Source: Bradyrhizobium australiense | GTDB lineage: Bacteria; Pseudomonadota; Alphaproteobacteria; Rhizobiales; Xanthobacteraceae | Length of the DNA stretch: 64,000 nt | NCBI RefSeq assembly: GCF_013114825.1 | Contig: NZ_JAAVLX010000001.1 | Coordinates: 620,001-684,000, forward strand | Reading direction: 5' to 3' | In this document: one piece after another, positions 9,564-18,065 of the stretch | Numbering within the stretch: position 1 is the stretch's first letter | Layout of the letters: the number at the start of each line of letters is the position of its first letter | The notes under the pieces: model-generated | The model's database searches: none | What the model saw: only the letters and a program-made list of their open reading frames with translations | Told to the model about the DNA's origin: nothing | Position numbers and translations under genes: made by a program

Positions 9564-10055
9564 TTACTTGGTCGTGATGGTCGAGGTGATCGAGCTCACC
9601 ACTTTGGTAGCCATTTCGAACTGCGCGACACGATCCCTGATCTTGTGGCGCCTGGCGATCCAACTGAAATCGGTCCAGACTGCCCAGACGTCGCCATTGT
9701 CGTCCTTCGTCAGCAACAGCCGGACCGGCCAGTCGAGCCCGGCGTTCGGGTTCGATGTGATGAACTGCGTCCCGAGCGGCGGATTGCCGAACACCAATAA
9801 CGTCGAGGGACGCAGCTTGATGCCGGCGTCGGCCGCGAGTTTCGACTGGTCGATCTCGCTGAAAAACTTGATGCCCTTCGCAGCGATGTCGGCCTTGATG
9901 CGGCTGATCGCCTCCGCCATCGGCACCGCGCTCTTGACGCGAACGATGCCATCGTCGCCGTCGGCCCGTGCCGCCGAGACGACGGACAGGACCAGCAAGG
10001 CCAGAAGCAGCAAAGCGCAGAAATTTGCAACGCGGTTCGTCAAATGAGCTATCAT
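9564..10055 (-). CDS. Secreted DUF302 domain protein
   Basis: A 163-residue protein with a signal peptide (hydrophobic 11-29, cleavage near ARADG) followed by a DUF302 domain (about 38-145). Typical features are the KSAVPMAEAISRIKADI helix and the LLVFGNPPLGTQFI strand-loop. DUF302 proteins are small alpha/beta proteins of unknown function. The ATG at 10055 has AGGAGA 8-13 bases upstream; earlier in-frame codons are not supported. It is the likely first gene of a minus-strand group with the FAD oxidoreductase, cupin and MFS genes. It is divergent from the small secreted protein gene, with 232 bp between them. Confidence 0.8.
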   Translation of the reverse strand: MIAHLTNRVANFCALLLLALLVLSVVSAARADGDDGIVRVKSAVPMAEAISRIKADIAAKGIKFFSEIDQSKLAADAGIKLRPSTLLVFGNPPLGTQFITSNPNAGLDWPVRLLLTKDDNGDVWAVWTDFSWIARRHKIRDRVAQFEMATKVVSSITSTITTK

Positions 10056-10287
10056 CGGAAATCTCCTGTTGATGGGCGCATGCCTTCGACGACAGGATGA
10101 AGGCTCAGCCGGCCGATATGAAATGCGCATTCGCTCTGAAGTCGATAGCGCTTCGCTATTGGCCATCTCTCAATACGTCGCGGCTATCGAACCGATTGTG
10201 AAACGGCATTTCTCATTCAGCTCAGGCGGTCCTCTGATGGGACAGCGCCCGATTGGCGGGCGTCACCACCATCCAGAGGAATCCCCC

Positions 10288-10572
10288 ATGAAAAGCTTTT
10301 CCAAGACCCTGATTGCCGCTGCGGCATTTGCCGCCATTGCCACTACGGCCTTCTCGCAAGTTCCCTGGGAATTCAATCCGGGCATGGCCTACATGTATGC
10401 CGGCCCCGGGAAGATGTCGGCGATGGCCATGGCGGCGACGCCAAAGAATCATGACGCGATGATGAAGAACGCCAAGAAGGTGCCTGATAACACCGTGTTC
10501 TTCATGGACAAGGGCCAGCTCTACTCGACCTCTGGCATGCTCGACCCGACCGGCAATTTCTATCTGCCCTGA
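10288..10572 (+). CDS. Small Met-rich secreted protein, unknown function
   Basis: A 94-residue protein starting at 10288, with AGAGGA just upstream. Residues 1-23 form a signal peptide (KSFSKTLIAAAAFAAIATTAFS, cleavage before QVPW). The mature part is only about 71 residues and rich in methionine (9 after the signal peptide), with GMAYMYAGPGKMSAMAM and DAMMKNAKK. I do not recognise the family. Met-rich periplasmic proteins sometimes bind copper, but there is no direct evidence here. Two GC-rich hairpins follow the stop codon. Confidence 0.65.
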   Translation: MKSFSKTLIAAAAFAAIATTAFSQVPWEFNPGMAYMYAGPGKMSAMAMAATPKNHDAMMKNAKKVPDNTVFFMDKGQLYSTSGMLDPTGNFYLP

Positions 10573-10577
10573 AGCGG

Positions 10578-10615
10578 GAGCGCTGTCAGCGCTCGAGCCG
10601 CCCTTGCGCGGCGGC
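10578..10615 (+). terminator. tandem GC hairpins, probable terminator
   Basis: Directly after the small secreted protein gene are two adjacent inverted repeats. GAGCGCT pairs with AGCGCTC (10578-10584 / 10588-10594) and GCCGCC pairs with GGCGGC (10597-10602 / 10610-10615). No T-run follows, so termination strength is uncertain. Confidence 0.4.
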
Positions 10616-10653
10616 CCGGGCCGGAAAATAATACGGAGATGCCGGAGCAAGCC

Positions 10654-11373
10654 ATGACGACAACGCTATCGCCAGTCAACGCCGAACGCCTCAAGGAGGC
10701 GTTCCAGCAATGCCGCGACATGGAAGGTACCTTGCGCGAGCAGCTCGAGGCCTATGCCGCGGCGGGACGGGAGATCTTTCCGGCCTATGGCGAAGCGGTC
10801 GACCGGCTGGTGGCGCGGCTCAATGAGAACGGCGGCGGCGAGAACGCGCCGAGACCGGGCGAGATGATGCCGCCGTTCCTGTTGCCAGACGAGACCGGCC
10901 GGCTGGTCAGCCTGAAATCGCTGCTCGAGCAGGGACCCGTCGCGGTGATGTTCTACCGCGGCCATTGGTGCCCCTATTGCCGGCTGAATGTGCGGGCGGT
11001 GATCCAGGCCCAGGACCGGATCAGGGCATTGGGTGCGCAGACGGTTGCGATCATGCCGGAGACGCAGGCCTATGCCGAGAAATTCAAATCCGACGCCAAC
11101 GCGCCGTTCCCGGTGTTGACCGATCTCGACAACGGCTACGCGCTGTCGCTCAATCTTGCGATCTGGCTCGGCGCTGAAATCCAGCGGCTGCTTTCCTACC
11201 AGGACATGGCGGGTTTCCAAGGCAATGACGGCTGGGTGCTGCCGATCCCGGCCACCTTCGTGGTTGGCCGTGATGGATTGGTAAAAGCCCGCTTCGTCGA
11301 TCCCGATTTCCGCAAGCGCATGGAGATCGACGACCTGATCGCCGCGCTGAAGCGTGCAAGCGAAGAGCGATAG
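10654..11373 (+). CDS. Peroxiredoxin-like (AhpC/TSA family) protein
   Basis: A 239-residue thioredoxin-fold protein. An N-terminal helical part (1-65) is followed by the AhpC/TSA domain, with FYRGHWCPYCRLN holding C106 and C109 in a CxxC arrangement at the start of the redox helix. It probably reduces peroxides or disulfides in the cytoplasm; no signal peptide is present. The start at 10654 is chosen because GGAG at 10644-10647 is well spaced; the ATG at 10639 is the alternative and adds five residues. The CxxC resembles the 'peroxiredoxin-like' subgroup rather than classic 2-Cys peroxiredoxins. Confidence 0.8.
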   Translation: MTTTLSPVNAERLKEAFQQCRDMEGTLREQLEAYAAAGREIFPAYGEAVDRLVARLNENGGGENAPRPGEMMPPFLLPDETGRLVSLKSLLEQGPVAVMFYRGHWCPYCRLNVRAVIQAQDRIRALGAQTVAIMPETQAYAEKFKSDANAPFPVLTDLDNGYALSLNLAIWLGAEIQRLLSYQDMAGFQGNDGWVLPIPATFVVGRDGLVKARFVDPDFRKRMEIDDLIAALKRASEER

Positions 11374-11461
11374 CAGAAATCCGCTCGCCGGCTTGCGGAT
11401 CGCGCCCAGAGCATTTTCGCGCGAAGTTCCGGCAAGGTTCCCGTTTTCCGGGCGTTCGACG

Positions 11462-12031
11462 TCAGCGTTCGATGGTGCCTGAACGCCGAATCTTCTGCTG
11501 CAGCAACAGCACGCCATACAGCAGCGCTTCGGCAGTCGGCGGGCAGCCCGGAACGTAGATATCGACCGGAACGATGCGGTCGCAGCCACGCACGACGGAG
11601 TATGAATAGTGGTAATAGCCGCCGCCATTGGCGCACGAACCCATCGAAATCACATATCGGGGTTCGGGCATCTGGTCATAAACCTTGCGCAGCGCAGGGG
11701 CCATCTTGTTGCACAGTGTACCGGCCACGATCATCACATCCGACTGCCGTGGACTGGCACGCGGCGCAAATCCAAACCGCTCGGCGTCGTAGCGGGGCAT
11801 CGCCATTTGCATCATTTCGATCGCGCAGCAAGCGAGGCCAAATGTCATCCACATCAACGATCCGCTGCGGGCCCACGTGATCAAATCATCGGCGGCGGTA
11901 ACGAAGAAGCCTTTATCGCTGAGCTCATCGTTCAATCCGGCAAGAAAGTAGTCGTCACTTATGGGAGCTCCGGTCCCGGGATCCAGGATTCCCCTCCCGG
12001 AGGGCGTGATCAAAGGTCGAGAGCCCTGCAT
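11462..12031 (-). CDS. nuoB: NADH-quinone oxidoreductase subunit B, orphan copy
   Basis: A 189-residue NuoB/PSST-type protein, the subunit of respiratory complex I that carries cluster N2 next to the quinone site. All four ligand cysteines are recognisable: the CC pair in [10 protein letters not shown], one in [10 protein letters not shown] and one in [15 protein letters not shown]. No other nuo gene lies nearby, so this is a stand-alone paralogue rather than part of the complex I operon. The N-terminus (about 40 residues) is longer and unlike that of typical NuoB. The start at 12031 has a weak GGGA upstream. Confidence 0.85.
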   Translation of the reverse strand: MQGSRPLITPSGRGILDPGTGAPISDDYFLAGLNDELSDKGFFVTAADDLITWARSGSLMWMTFGLACCAIEMMQMAMPRYDAERFGFAPRASPRQSDVMIVAGTLCNKMAPALRKVYDQMPEPRYVISMGSCANGGGYYHYSYSVVRGCDRIVPVDIYVPGCPPTAEALLYGVLLLQQKIRRSGTIER

Positions 12032-12199
12032 CAGATTGTTCCCACTGGTTCAGCCAGGCCGCAATCGCGTTCGGATTACCTCGCCGGTCCTGACATTCGT
12101 CGCGGTCGCTGATTTCAGCATCACTGGATCGGCTCTGTTATGGTACACCTGCACCCGTTCCCCATCGAAAGCGGTGATGCGTGTAGGGACGGAGCTGCG

Positions 12200-12529
12200 T
12201 TATTTAGCTCCCCCGTCGATGACTGCCGAAACTTCATAGAGATGTGGATCGATCTCGCTCGTGATTTCGTCAAAGTGGCCCCACTGCCTGCGAAACTCCG
12301 GCGATTGATGGGCCGATCGCAGCATCTCGCTGTTCTGCCATTGCACATAGTTGACGATACGGCGTCCATCCAGACTGCGATGCAGGCTGATCGAAATGAA
12401 CCCCGGCTGACGCGCCATGAAGCGGGCGCGCTCGGTCATGACTGACAACGCCTCCGCCTGCTTCTCGGGCTCCGACTCGACGATCGTGATCTGGGTAACG
12501 GCTTGTCTGTCGGCGTGGATCTGCGGCAT
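12200..12529 (-). CDS. Antibiotic biosynthesis monooxygenase (ABM) fold protein
   Basis: A 109-residue protein with a single ABM-type ferredoxin-like domain: 'ITIVESEPEKQAEALSVM' near 14-31, 'QPGFISISLHRS' and 'IVNYVQWQNSEM'. This dimeric alpha/beta fold is found in small cofactor-free monooxygenases and haem-degrading enzymes. The catalytic role cannot be assigned. The start at 12529 is backed by AGGGAG 9-14 bases upstream; the longer open frame to 12667 looks non-coding. Confidence 0.75.
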   Translation of the reverse strand: MPQIHADRQAVTQITIVESEPEKQAEALSVMTERARFMARQPGFISISLHRSLDGRRIVNYVQWQNSEMLRSAHQSPEFRRQWGHFDEITSEIDPHLYEVSAVIDGGAK

Positions 12530-13022
12530 GGTTGATCTCCCTTGATCGAAACCGAACTTGGCGCAGCTTCGGGGGCAGCGCCTGGCGCAGGTCCCATACG
12601 TTGCCGGGCGAGCCGACGTCCGCAAGCTCGACGACGCCGGCGTTCGGTCATGGCGACCTTGCCTCAACTACGGAAATTCCGGGAAGGGAAAGCAGTTCCG
12701 TGAATTACCCCAAGCGTGCAAGACGCGCGAAGGGATCGCTGCCGAACACAACCGGAGGCTCGCCGACCGAATGCAAACCTTCACGGAGGTGGAACCGGTG
12801 GAAAATTTTCAGGGAAGAAAAAAGCGCCGAGGACCAAAAATCTTGAAGAAGCCCGGGACGTGATCACGCCTCGAAGGTTTTGCCTGCCCGGAGCAGGAAG
12901 CCTTCATAGAAGGCGAAATACCCCGAACGCCCCGTCATTTTTCGGCTTTTGCGACTTCAAATGGCGGGGTCGCTCTTTATCGAGCAGGCATTCACCCCGA
13001 TTCTGGCGGGCGGAGCACCGCA
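12530..13022. other. intergenic, no gene recognised
   Basis: About 490 bp between the ABM-fold gene and the small gene at 13023. Several short overlapping open frames occur on the plus strand between 12530 and 13066, but none has a ribosome-binding site or recognisable protein features. A locally A-rich stretch lies at 12800-12850. I see no clear promoter or repeat. Confidence 0.5.
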
Positions 13023-13208
13023 TCAGCGGGGTGGTTGCATGCCTGGGGAAGTCAGCCAATTTCTGATTTCGACTGCCTTCCTCATTTGCAACGCCTTGCG
13101 TTCGGCGGCTTCCTTGTCGTCACCGGGCGGAAGCCTATCCGCAGTCTCCTGCAAATCCTCGGCGATCTGTTCCCAATCTTTGCGGTTCGGGCGCGGATGA
13201 GGTCTCAT
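13023..13208 (-). CDS. Small hydrophilic protein, unknown function
   Basis: A 61-residue charged protein with an ATG at 13208 preceded by GGAGG (13213-13218) at good spacing. The middle (DWEQIAEDLQETADRLPPG, then KEAAERKALQMRKAVE) is predicted to be amphipathic helix, and the ends are proline-rich. No family is recognised. The strong ribosome-binding site and coding-like composition make a real small gene likely. Confidence 0.6.
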   Translation of the reverse strand: MRPHPRPNRKDWEQIAEDLQETADRLPPGDDKEAAERKALQMRKAVEIRNWLTSPGMQPPR

Positions 13209-13336
13209 CGGTCCCTCCAATTCCCAGCCACGTTCCCCTATGTGGTGCGCTCGTCCCCGATTAAAAGGGGCCGATAACCAGCGGAAATGCGGCGGAAAGC
13301 GAGGGGAGCCGATTGGGGCAGATTCCGGCGGAGTTC

Positions 13337-14239
13337 TTAGGGAGTTCCATTCCTGTCAATGAATTGCTGCCAGTTGGCGCCGCGCAGCATCCGCATCACG
13401 GCGGATGCCACGGCAGTCCGTTCACGCCCCGCCACGCCGTAAAGATTCACCGTTCGCCGCGCATCCAGCCCTTCGACGCTGGCGCGCTGCAGCGTCGGCG
13501 GGATCGACGCTGTATCGGGCACCACGGCGATGCCGATATTGGCCTCCAACAGTTCGATCAAATCGCGCTCGGATGCGATCTCGTGGCTACGATCGACGTC
13601 GAGGCCATGTTCGCGAAGCGAAGAGTTCACCCGCGCCGCATGTTCGCAGTAGTTCCGCGACAGCAATTGTTCGGCGCGAAGATCGCCGAAATCGATCGTA
13701 TCGCGCGACGCCAGCGGATGATTTTTGTTGACGACGAGCTGAAAGTTTTCGGTAAACAGCGGCCAGGTGTCGAGCCGGTCCCACTCCTCGCTGATTTCGG
13801 CGGCAATGCCGAGTTCAGCTTCGCCCTTCTTGAGATATTCCGCGACTTCGCGGGCGTTGCCGCGCAAGAAGCGAAACTCCAGACGATTGAACATCCGCTT
13901 GATCTGGTCGAGATGCGGAATCAACAGCGACAGATCGACGGAATGGGTCAATGCGATCCGGAGCGCGCCGACTTCGCCGCTCTTGAAGGATGAGGCAAGT
14001 TCGCGCGCCCCAGTCGCCGCCTCATAGCATTGCTTGAGCAGCGGGTGCATGCGCTGGCCGAGTTCGGTCAATTGCGCAGCCGGGCGCTCACGGCGAAACA
14101 GATCTCCGCCGAGTTCGGCCTCCAGCTGCTTAATGGCCCGCGTCAGCGATGGTTGCGTGACGTTGCACTCGTCGGCGGCGCGCGTGAAATTGAGCACGCG
14201 CGCGACCGCAAGGAAGTAGCGAACCTGATGCATCTCCAT
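13337..14239 (-). CDS. LysR-family transcriptional regulator
   Basis: A 300-residue regulator. Residues 1-60 form the winged helix-turn-helix (MHQVRYFLAVARVLNFTRAA, VTQPSLTRAIKQLE); residues about 90-295 form the inducer-binding domain. It is divergent from the 3-hydroxybutyrate dehydrogenase gene, the usual arrangement for LysR regulators and their targets, so it probably controls that gene and the patatin gene behind it. The start could be 14239 or the next Met at 14233. A dyad fitting the T-N11-A LysR box lies in the shared upstream region at 14326. Confidence 0.88.
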   Translation of the reverse strand: MEMHQVRYFLAVARVLNFTRAADECNVTQPSLTRAIKQLEAELGGDLFRRERPAAQLTELGQRMHPLLKQCYEAATGARELASSFKSGEVGALRIALTHSVDLSLLIPHLDQIKRMFNRLEFRFLRGNAREVAEYLKKGEAELGIAAEISEEWDRLDTWPLFTENFQLVVNKNHPLASRDTIDFGDLRAEQLLSRNYCEHAARVNSSLREHGLDVDRSHEIASERDLIELLEANIGIAVVPDTASIPPTLQRASVEGLDARRTVNLYGVAGRERTAVASAVMRMLRGANWQQFIDRNGTP

Positions 14240-14325
14240 GGCTGTGCCCCGGTCTGTCGTGCAGGAAAGCTACCCGATTGCGCCCCCCGATGACTACCCA
14301 AACCGCCATAGCGCCGGCGTATGGT

Positions 14326-14338
14326 TTTGGAAGCCAAA
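14326..14338. promoter_or_regulatory. candidate LysR box (T-N11-A dyad)
   Basis: TTTGG-AAG-CCAAA is a 13-base dyad that fits the T-N11-A form of LysR operators. It lies between the divergent lysR (start 14239) and 3-hydroxybutyrate dehydrogenase (start 14428) genes. Only one such site was noted, so this is a position-based inference. Confidence 0.4.
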
Positions 14339-14427
14339 CGGCATTTCCTCAAAGCCGTGCCCGGCGTGCAGATTGCGGTGGAAATGGTCTCGTTACGACG
14401 CGGACCAGCCACGCGAAAGGGCGGCCC

Positions 14428-15252
14428 ATGAATATTCAGCTCAAGACACAGGACGCTCCGGCCTTACGGCCGCTGACAGGCAAGGTCTCACTGGTCACCG
14501 GTTCGACCAGCGGTATCGGGCTCGGGATCGCCCGCGCGCTGGCCGAGGCCGGCTCGGCGGTGGTGCTGAACGGTTTCGGCACCGCGGCCGAGATCGCCAG
14601 GACCCGCGATCAGCTTTCCGCCGATTTCGGCGTCGAGGTCAGCTATTCCGCGGCCGACATGACCAGCCCCGCGGCAATCGCCGAGATGATCGCGGCCACG
14701 GTCGCCAGTCACGGCCGGCTCGACATCCTGGTCAACAATGCCGGCATTCAGCATGTCGCGCCGCTCGACCAGTTTCCGGTCGAGAAATGGGATGCGATCC
14801 TGTCGATCAACCTGTCATCGGCGTTTCACACCTCGCGGCTGGCGTTGCCGGTGATGCGCCGGAACAAATTCGGCCGGATCATCAACATCGCCTCGGCGCA
14901 CGGATTGGTCGCTTCGCCTTTCAAGGCGGCCTATGTCGCGGCCAAGCACGGCGTCGTCGGCCTGACCAAAGTGGCGGCGCTGGAGACTGCGGAGGACGGC
15001 ATCACCTGCAACGCGATCTGCCCGGGCTACGTCTACACGCCGCTGGTCGAGGCGCAGATCGACGGCCAAGCCAAGGCGCACGGCATTTCGCGCGAGCAGG
15101 TCATCCACGATGTGTTGCTGGCGCAGCAGCCCAACAAGCGCTTTGCCACGGTCGAGGAGCTCGGCGCGCTGACGGTGTTTCTCGCCAGCGACGCAGCCGC
15201 GTCGATCACCGGCATCGCGCTGCCGGTCGATGGCGGCTGGACCGCGCATTGA
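14428..15252 (+). CDS. bdhA: 3-hydroxybutyrate dehydrogenase
   Basis: A 274-residue short-chain dehydrogenase/reductase. The cofactor motif TGSTSGIG lies at 24-31, NNAG at 103-106, and the catalytic residues are S156 (IASAHG), Y169 and K173 (YVAAK). The sequence pattern (VTGSTSGIGLGIARAL, VLNGFG, VYTPLVEAQI) matches D-3-hydroxybutyrate dehydrogenase, which oxidises 3-hydroxybutyrate to acetoacetate in polyhydroxybutyrate breakdown. The start at 14428 is chosen because the upstream codons look non-coding. The patatin-like gene follows after 27 bp, and a LysR regulator is divergent. Confidence 0.85.
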   Translation: MNIQLKTQDAPALRPLTGKVSLVTGSTSGIGLGIARALAEAGSAVVLNGFGTAAEIARTRDQLSADFGVEVSYSAADMTSPAAIAEMIAATVASHGRLDILVNNAGIQHVAPLDQFPVEKWDAILSINLSSAFHTSRLALPVMRRNKFGRIINIASAHGLVASPFKAAYVAAKHGVVGLTKVAALETAEDGITCNAICPGYVYTPLVEAQIDGQAKAHGISREQVIHDVLLAQQPNKRFATVEELGALTVFLASDAAASITGIALPVDGGWTAH

Positions 15253-15279
15253 GCGCGAGAAGAATCTCAGGAGCGCAAC

Positions 15280-16434
15280 ATGAATGACATCGGTTCTTCA
15301 CGGAATATAAAATCGCTGGCGAGATCCGAGCCGGGGCAGGTCGTTCTGGTGCTGCAGGGCGGCGGTGCGCTCGGCTCCTATCAGGCGGGCGTCTATCAGG
15401 CGCTCAACGAGGCCGGCATCGAGCCGGACTGGATCATCGGCACTTCGATCGGCGCCATCAACGCCAGCCTGATCGCCGGCAACGCGCCGCAGAACCGATT
15501 GTCGCGGCTTCGCGAGTTCTGGAAGAAGATGGAACAGAGTCCGGTCTGGACCTTTCGCGACATCTTTCCGGGTTTCAACGAAAAGCTTTCTTATTGGTCG
15601 ACCGTGACCAACGGCATTCCCGGCTTCTTTCGGCCCAACCCGCTGGCCCATGCCGGCGACCGCTATCCGCTTGGCGCGGACAATGCCGGCTATTACTCGA
15701 CCGCGCCGCTGGAGCGAACCTTGAGCGAGCTGGTCGATTTCAACCTGGTCAATCAATGCTCGCCGCGCCTGACGGTCGGCGCCGCCCATGTCCGTACCAG
15801 CCAGATGCGCTACTTCGACAGCCGCGACTGCGAGCTTGGCGTCAGGCATATCATGGCGTCGGGCGCGCTGCCGCCGGCATTCCCGGCGATCCGCATCGAC
15901 GGCGAGCTTTTCTGGGACGGCGGCATATTGTCGAACACGCCGACGGAGGCCGTATTCGACGATAACCCGCGCAAGAACTCGCTGATCTTCGCCGTGCATC
16001 TGTGGAATCCGTCCGGCGCCGAGCCGACCACCATGGCGGAGGTGCTGAACCGGCATAAGGACGTGCAGTATTCGAGCCGGATCGCCAGCCACATCGAGCG
16101 ACAGCAGCAGGCGCATCGCTTGCGCCATGTCATCAACCAGCTCGCCGCGCGGCTTCCCGAAGCTGAGCGCAACAGCGAGGCGGTGAGAGAGCTGACGACC
16201 TATGGCTGTCCGACCCGGATGCATGTGGTGCGGCTGCTCGCGCCGCAGCTCAGCCGGGAAGACCACACCAAGGATATCGATTTCAGTCCGTCCGGCATCA
16301 TGCAGCGCTGGGACGCCGGCTATCGCCACACCAAAAACGTGCTCGGGCGCAAGCCGTGGGTCGGCGAGTTCGATCCGCTATCCGGCGTTATCCTGCACGA
16401 GCAGATGGAAGTTATGCCGGAAGCGGCGGAGTAG
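15280..16434 (+). CDS. Patatin-like phospholipase
   Basis: A 384-residue patatin-family hydrolase. The oxyanion-hole motif GGGALG is at 27-32, the nucleophile motif GTSIG at 54-58 (S56), and the dyad aspartate is D213 in WDGG. The C-terminal part (about 235-375) is the DUF3734-type extension. Proteins of this type next to 3-hydroxybutyrate dehydrogenase have been linked to granule or lipid turnover, but activity on PHB is inference. It is likely co-transcribed with the upstream dehydrogenase (27 bp gap). Its last 23 bases overlap the convergent glgA. Confidence 0.82.
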   Translation: MNDIGSSRNIKSLARSEPGQVVLVLQGGGALGSYQAGVYQALNEAGIEPDWIIGTSIGAINASLIAGNAPQNRLSRLREFWKKMEQSPVWTFRDIFPGFNEKLSYWSTVTNGIPGFFRPNPLAHAGDRYPLGADNAGYYSTAPLERTLSELVDFNLVNQCSPRLTVGAAHVRTSQMRYFDSRDCELGVRHIMASGALPPAFPAIRIDGELFWDGGILSNTPTEAVFDDNPRKNSLIFAVHLWNPSGAEPTTMAEVLNRHKDVQYSSRIASHIERQQQAHRLRHVINQLAARLPEAERNSEAVRELTTYGCPTRMHVVRLLAPQLSREDHTKDIDFSPSGIMQRWDAGYRHTKNVLGRKPWVGEFDPLSGVILHEQMEVMPEAAE

Positions 16435-17869
16435 CTGGGCGTAACGTGACGATTGAAGGCGCGACTGTCTTCTTGTAGAGCGCGTTGTAGCAAGCCGCCG
16501 AAAGATCCCAGCTAAACGAACGCGCCATTGCGCTGCGCCGCATCGCGTCGAGCCGGTCCTTGGCGCGGAAAGCTTCGAATGCCCGTCGCACGCCGCCGAG
16601 AAACGACTCCGGCGACGGTTTCGAAAACAGGAATCCGGTTTCGCCGTCCTTGATGGTCTCCGCCAGCCCGCCGGTCTGGTGGCCGATCGGCAGCGATCCG
16701 AACCGCTGCGCATACATCTGGCTCAGCCCGCACGGTTCGAACCGCGACGGCATCAGCGTGAAATCGCTGCCGGCAAATATCCTTCGCGCCTGTCCGTCGT
16801 TGAAGCCGATGGTAACGCTGATCGCGTCCGGCCGGCGCAGATGTGCCTCGACCAGCGCCTTCTCGATGTGGGGCTCGCCGCTGCCGGTCACGACGATCTG
16901 CCCGCCGGCCTCGAAGATTTCGTCGGCGGCTGATAATACGAGGTCGACGCCCTTCTGGTGGACGAGGCGGGCGACAAGCGCGAATATCGGTCCGCGTGAC
17001 AGTGCCAGTCCAAACTGCTTGCGGACATAGTCCGCGTTCGCCTGCTTGCCTTCCCAATCGCCGGCGCCAAAAGTCTGCGCCAATTGTGCACAGGCGCGTG
17101 GATCCCAGCTTTCATCAATGCCATTCAGGATGCCGGTCAGTTGATCGGCGTCCGAGCGGCGCTTCAACAGGCCTTCGAGCCCGCAGCCGAGCTCGCGCGT
17201 GGTGATCTCCTTCGCGTAGGTCGCGCTGACGGTGGTCAGATGCGAGGCGTAGACGAGGCCGCCTTTCAGGAACGACACGTGATCGTAGAATTCGAGCCCA
17301 TCAATGTGGAAGGAGCTTTCGGGCGCCCCGATCCGGCGCAGCGAGTCCGGGGGAAACAGCCCCTGATAGGCGAGGTTGTGGATGGTCAGGATCGAAGGAA
17401 GTCTTGCGTTCTGCCAGGCCAGGTAGGCCGGCGTCAATGCGGCCTGCCAGTCATTCGCGTGAACCAGGTCCGCTGCCCAATTCTTGTCCACCTTGCCCAA
17501 GGCAAGTTCGGCGGCGGCTGATGCAAATCGTCCGAAGCGGATGTCGTTGTCGGGCCAGTCCTGGCCGGATTCATCGCCATAGGGGTTGCCGGGCCGGTCA
17601 TATAATTGCGGGCAGATCAGGACGTAGACCGGCAGGCCGTCCTTGGTCGCTGCCCGCCCGACCGAGCAGGCCGGCATCTCCGCCAGCGCGTCACATTGTC
17701 CAACAATATCAACGTGGGTGAGTTGCTCGACGACGTCCCGATAGCCGGGCAGCATGACACGGACGTCGCTCCGGCGGCGAAGCGCGCGGGGCAGGGCGGC
17801 GGACACGGCGGCGAGCCCGCCCACCCGGACGAAATCATCCATTTCCGTGGTGATGAATAAGACTCTCAA
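16412..17869 (-). CDS. glgA: Glycogen synthase
   Basis: A 485-residue GT5-type glycosyltransferase that transfers glucose from ADP-glucose to a growing glucan. The start is taken as TTG at 17869: GAGGG lies six bases upstream, and it gives the family-typical beginning (L/M)RVLFITTE; the 50 codons further upstream look non-coding. Residues 15-19 are RVGGL where most members have K-T/V-G-G-L, a conservative Lys to Arg change at the ADP-glucose contact. HANDWQAAL in the first domain, and RFEPCGLSQMYAQR and TGGLAETI in the second, are characteristic. No glgB/C/X neighbour is present. Its 3' end overlaps the patatin gene by 23 bp. Confidence 0.82.
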   Translation of the reverse strand: MRVLFITTEMDDFVRVGGLAAVSAALPRALRRRSDVRVMLPGYRDVVEQLTHVDIVGQCDALAEMPACSVGRAATKDGLPVYVLICPQLYDRPGNPYGDESGQDWPDNDIRFGRFASAAAELALGKVDKNWAADLVHANDWQAALTPAYLAWQNARLPSILTIHNLAYQGLFPPDSLRRIGAPESSFHIDGLEFYDHVSFLKGGLVYASHLTTVSATYAKEITTRELGCGLEGLLKRRSDADQLTGILNGIDESWDPRACAQLAQTFGAGDWEGKQANADYVRKQFGLALSRGPIFALVARLVHQKGVDLVLSAADEIFEAGGQIVVTGSGEPHIEKALVEAHLRRPDAISVTIGFNDGQARRIFAGSDFTLMPSRFEPCGLSQMYAQRFGSLPIGHQTGGLAETIKDGETGFLFSKPSPESFLGGVRRAFEAFRAKDRLDAMRRSAMARSFSWDLSAACYNALYKKTVAPSIVTLRPATPPLPA

Positions 17870-17910
17870 AGGAATGCCCTCTACCAGCCTTGATGAGGGG
17901 AAATGCAAGA

Positions 17911-17939
17911 AAGGGTCCAGTTTACTTAAGGGTCCAGTT
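17911..17939 (-). promoter_or_regulatory. tandem direct repeat upstream of glgA
   Basis: The 12-mer AAGGGTCCAGTT occurs twice with a 17-bp period (17911-17922 and 17928-17939), about 42 bp upstream of the glgA start and 127 bp upstream of the divergent CoA-transferase. On the minus strand it reads CTGGAC-N11-CTGGAC. Direct CTGGAC repeats resemble operators described for MocR-type regulators such as TauR. No MocR gene is in the window, so the regulator is unknown. Confidence 0.45.
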
Positions 17940-18065
17940 ACTGGTGATAATGCCGGGCCCTCGCTATCGGTTCCTAGTGCGAAAGGCTTTCCCGCCGCGG
18001 CGGCGCCCATTAGGGTCACGCCGCGCCAACAACAAGTGCCGTGAGGCCCGAGGAGCTACAAGATA

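Noticed and set aside
12530..12863. Overlapping plus-strand open frames of about 100 codons
   Set aside because: No ribosome-binding site, no recognisable motif, and basic composition typical of random frames.
17911..17939. CRISPR-like direct repeats
   Set aside because: Only two short copies with a 5-bp spacer and no cas genes; an operator is the better reading.
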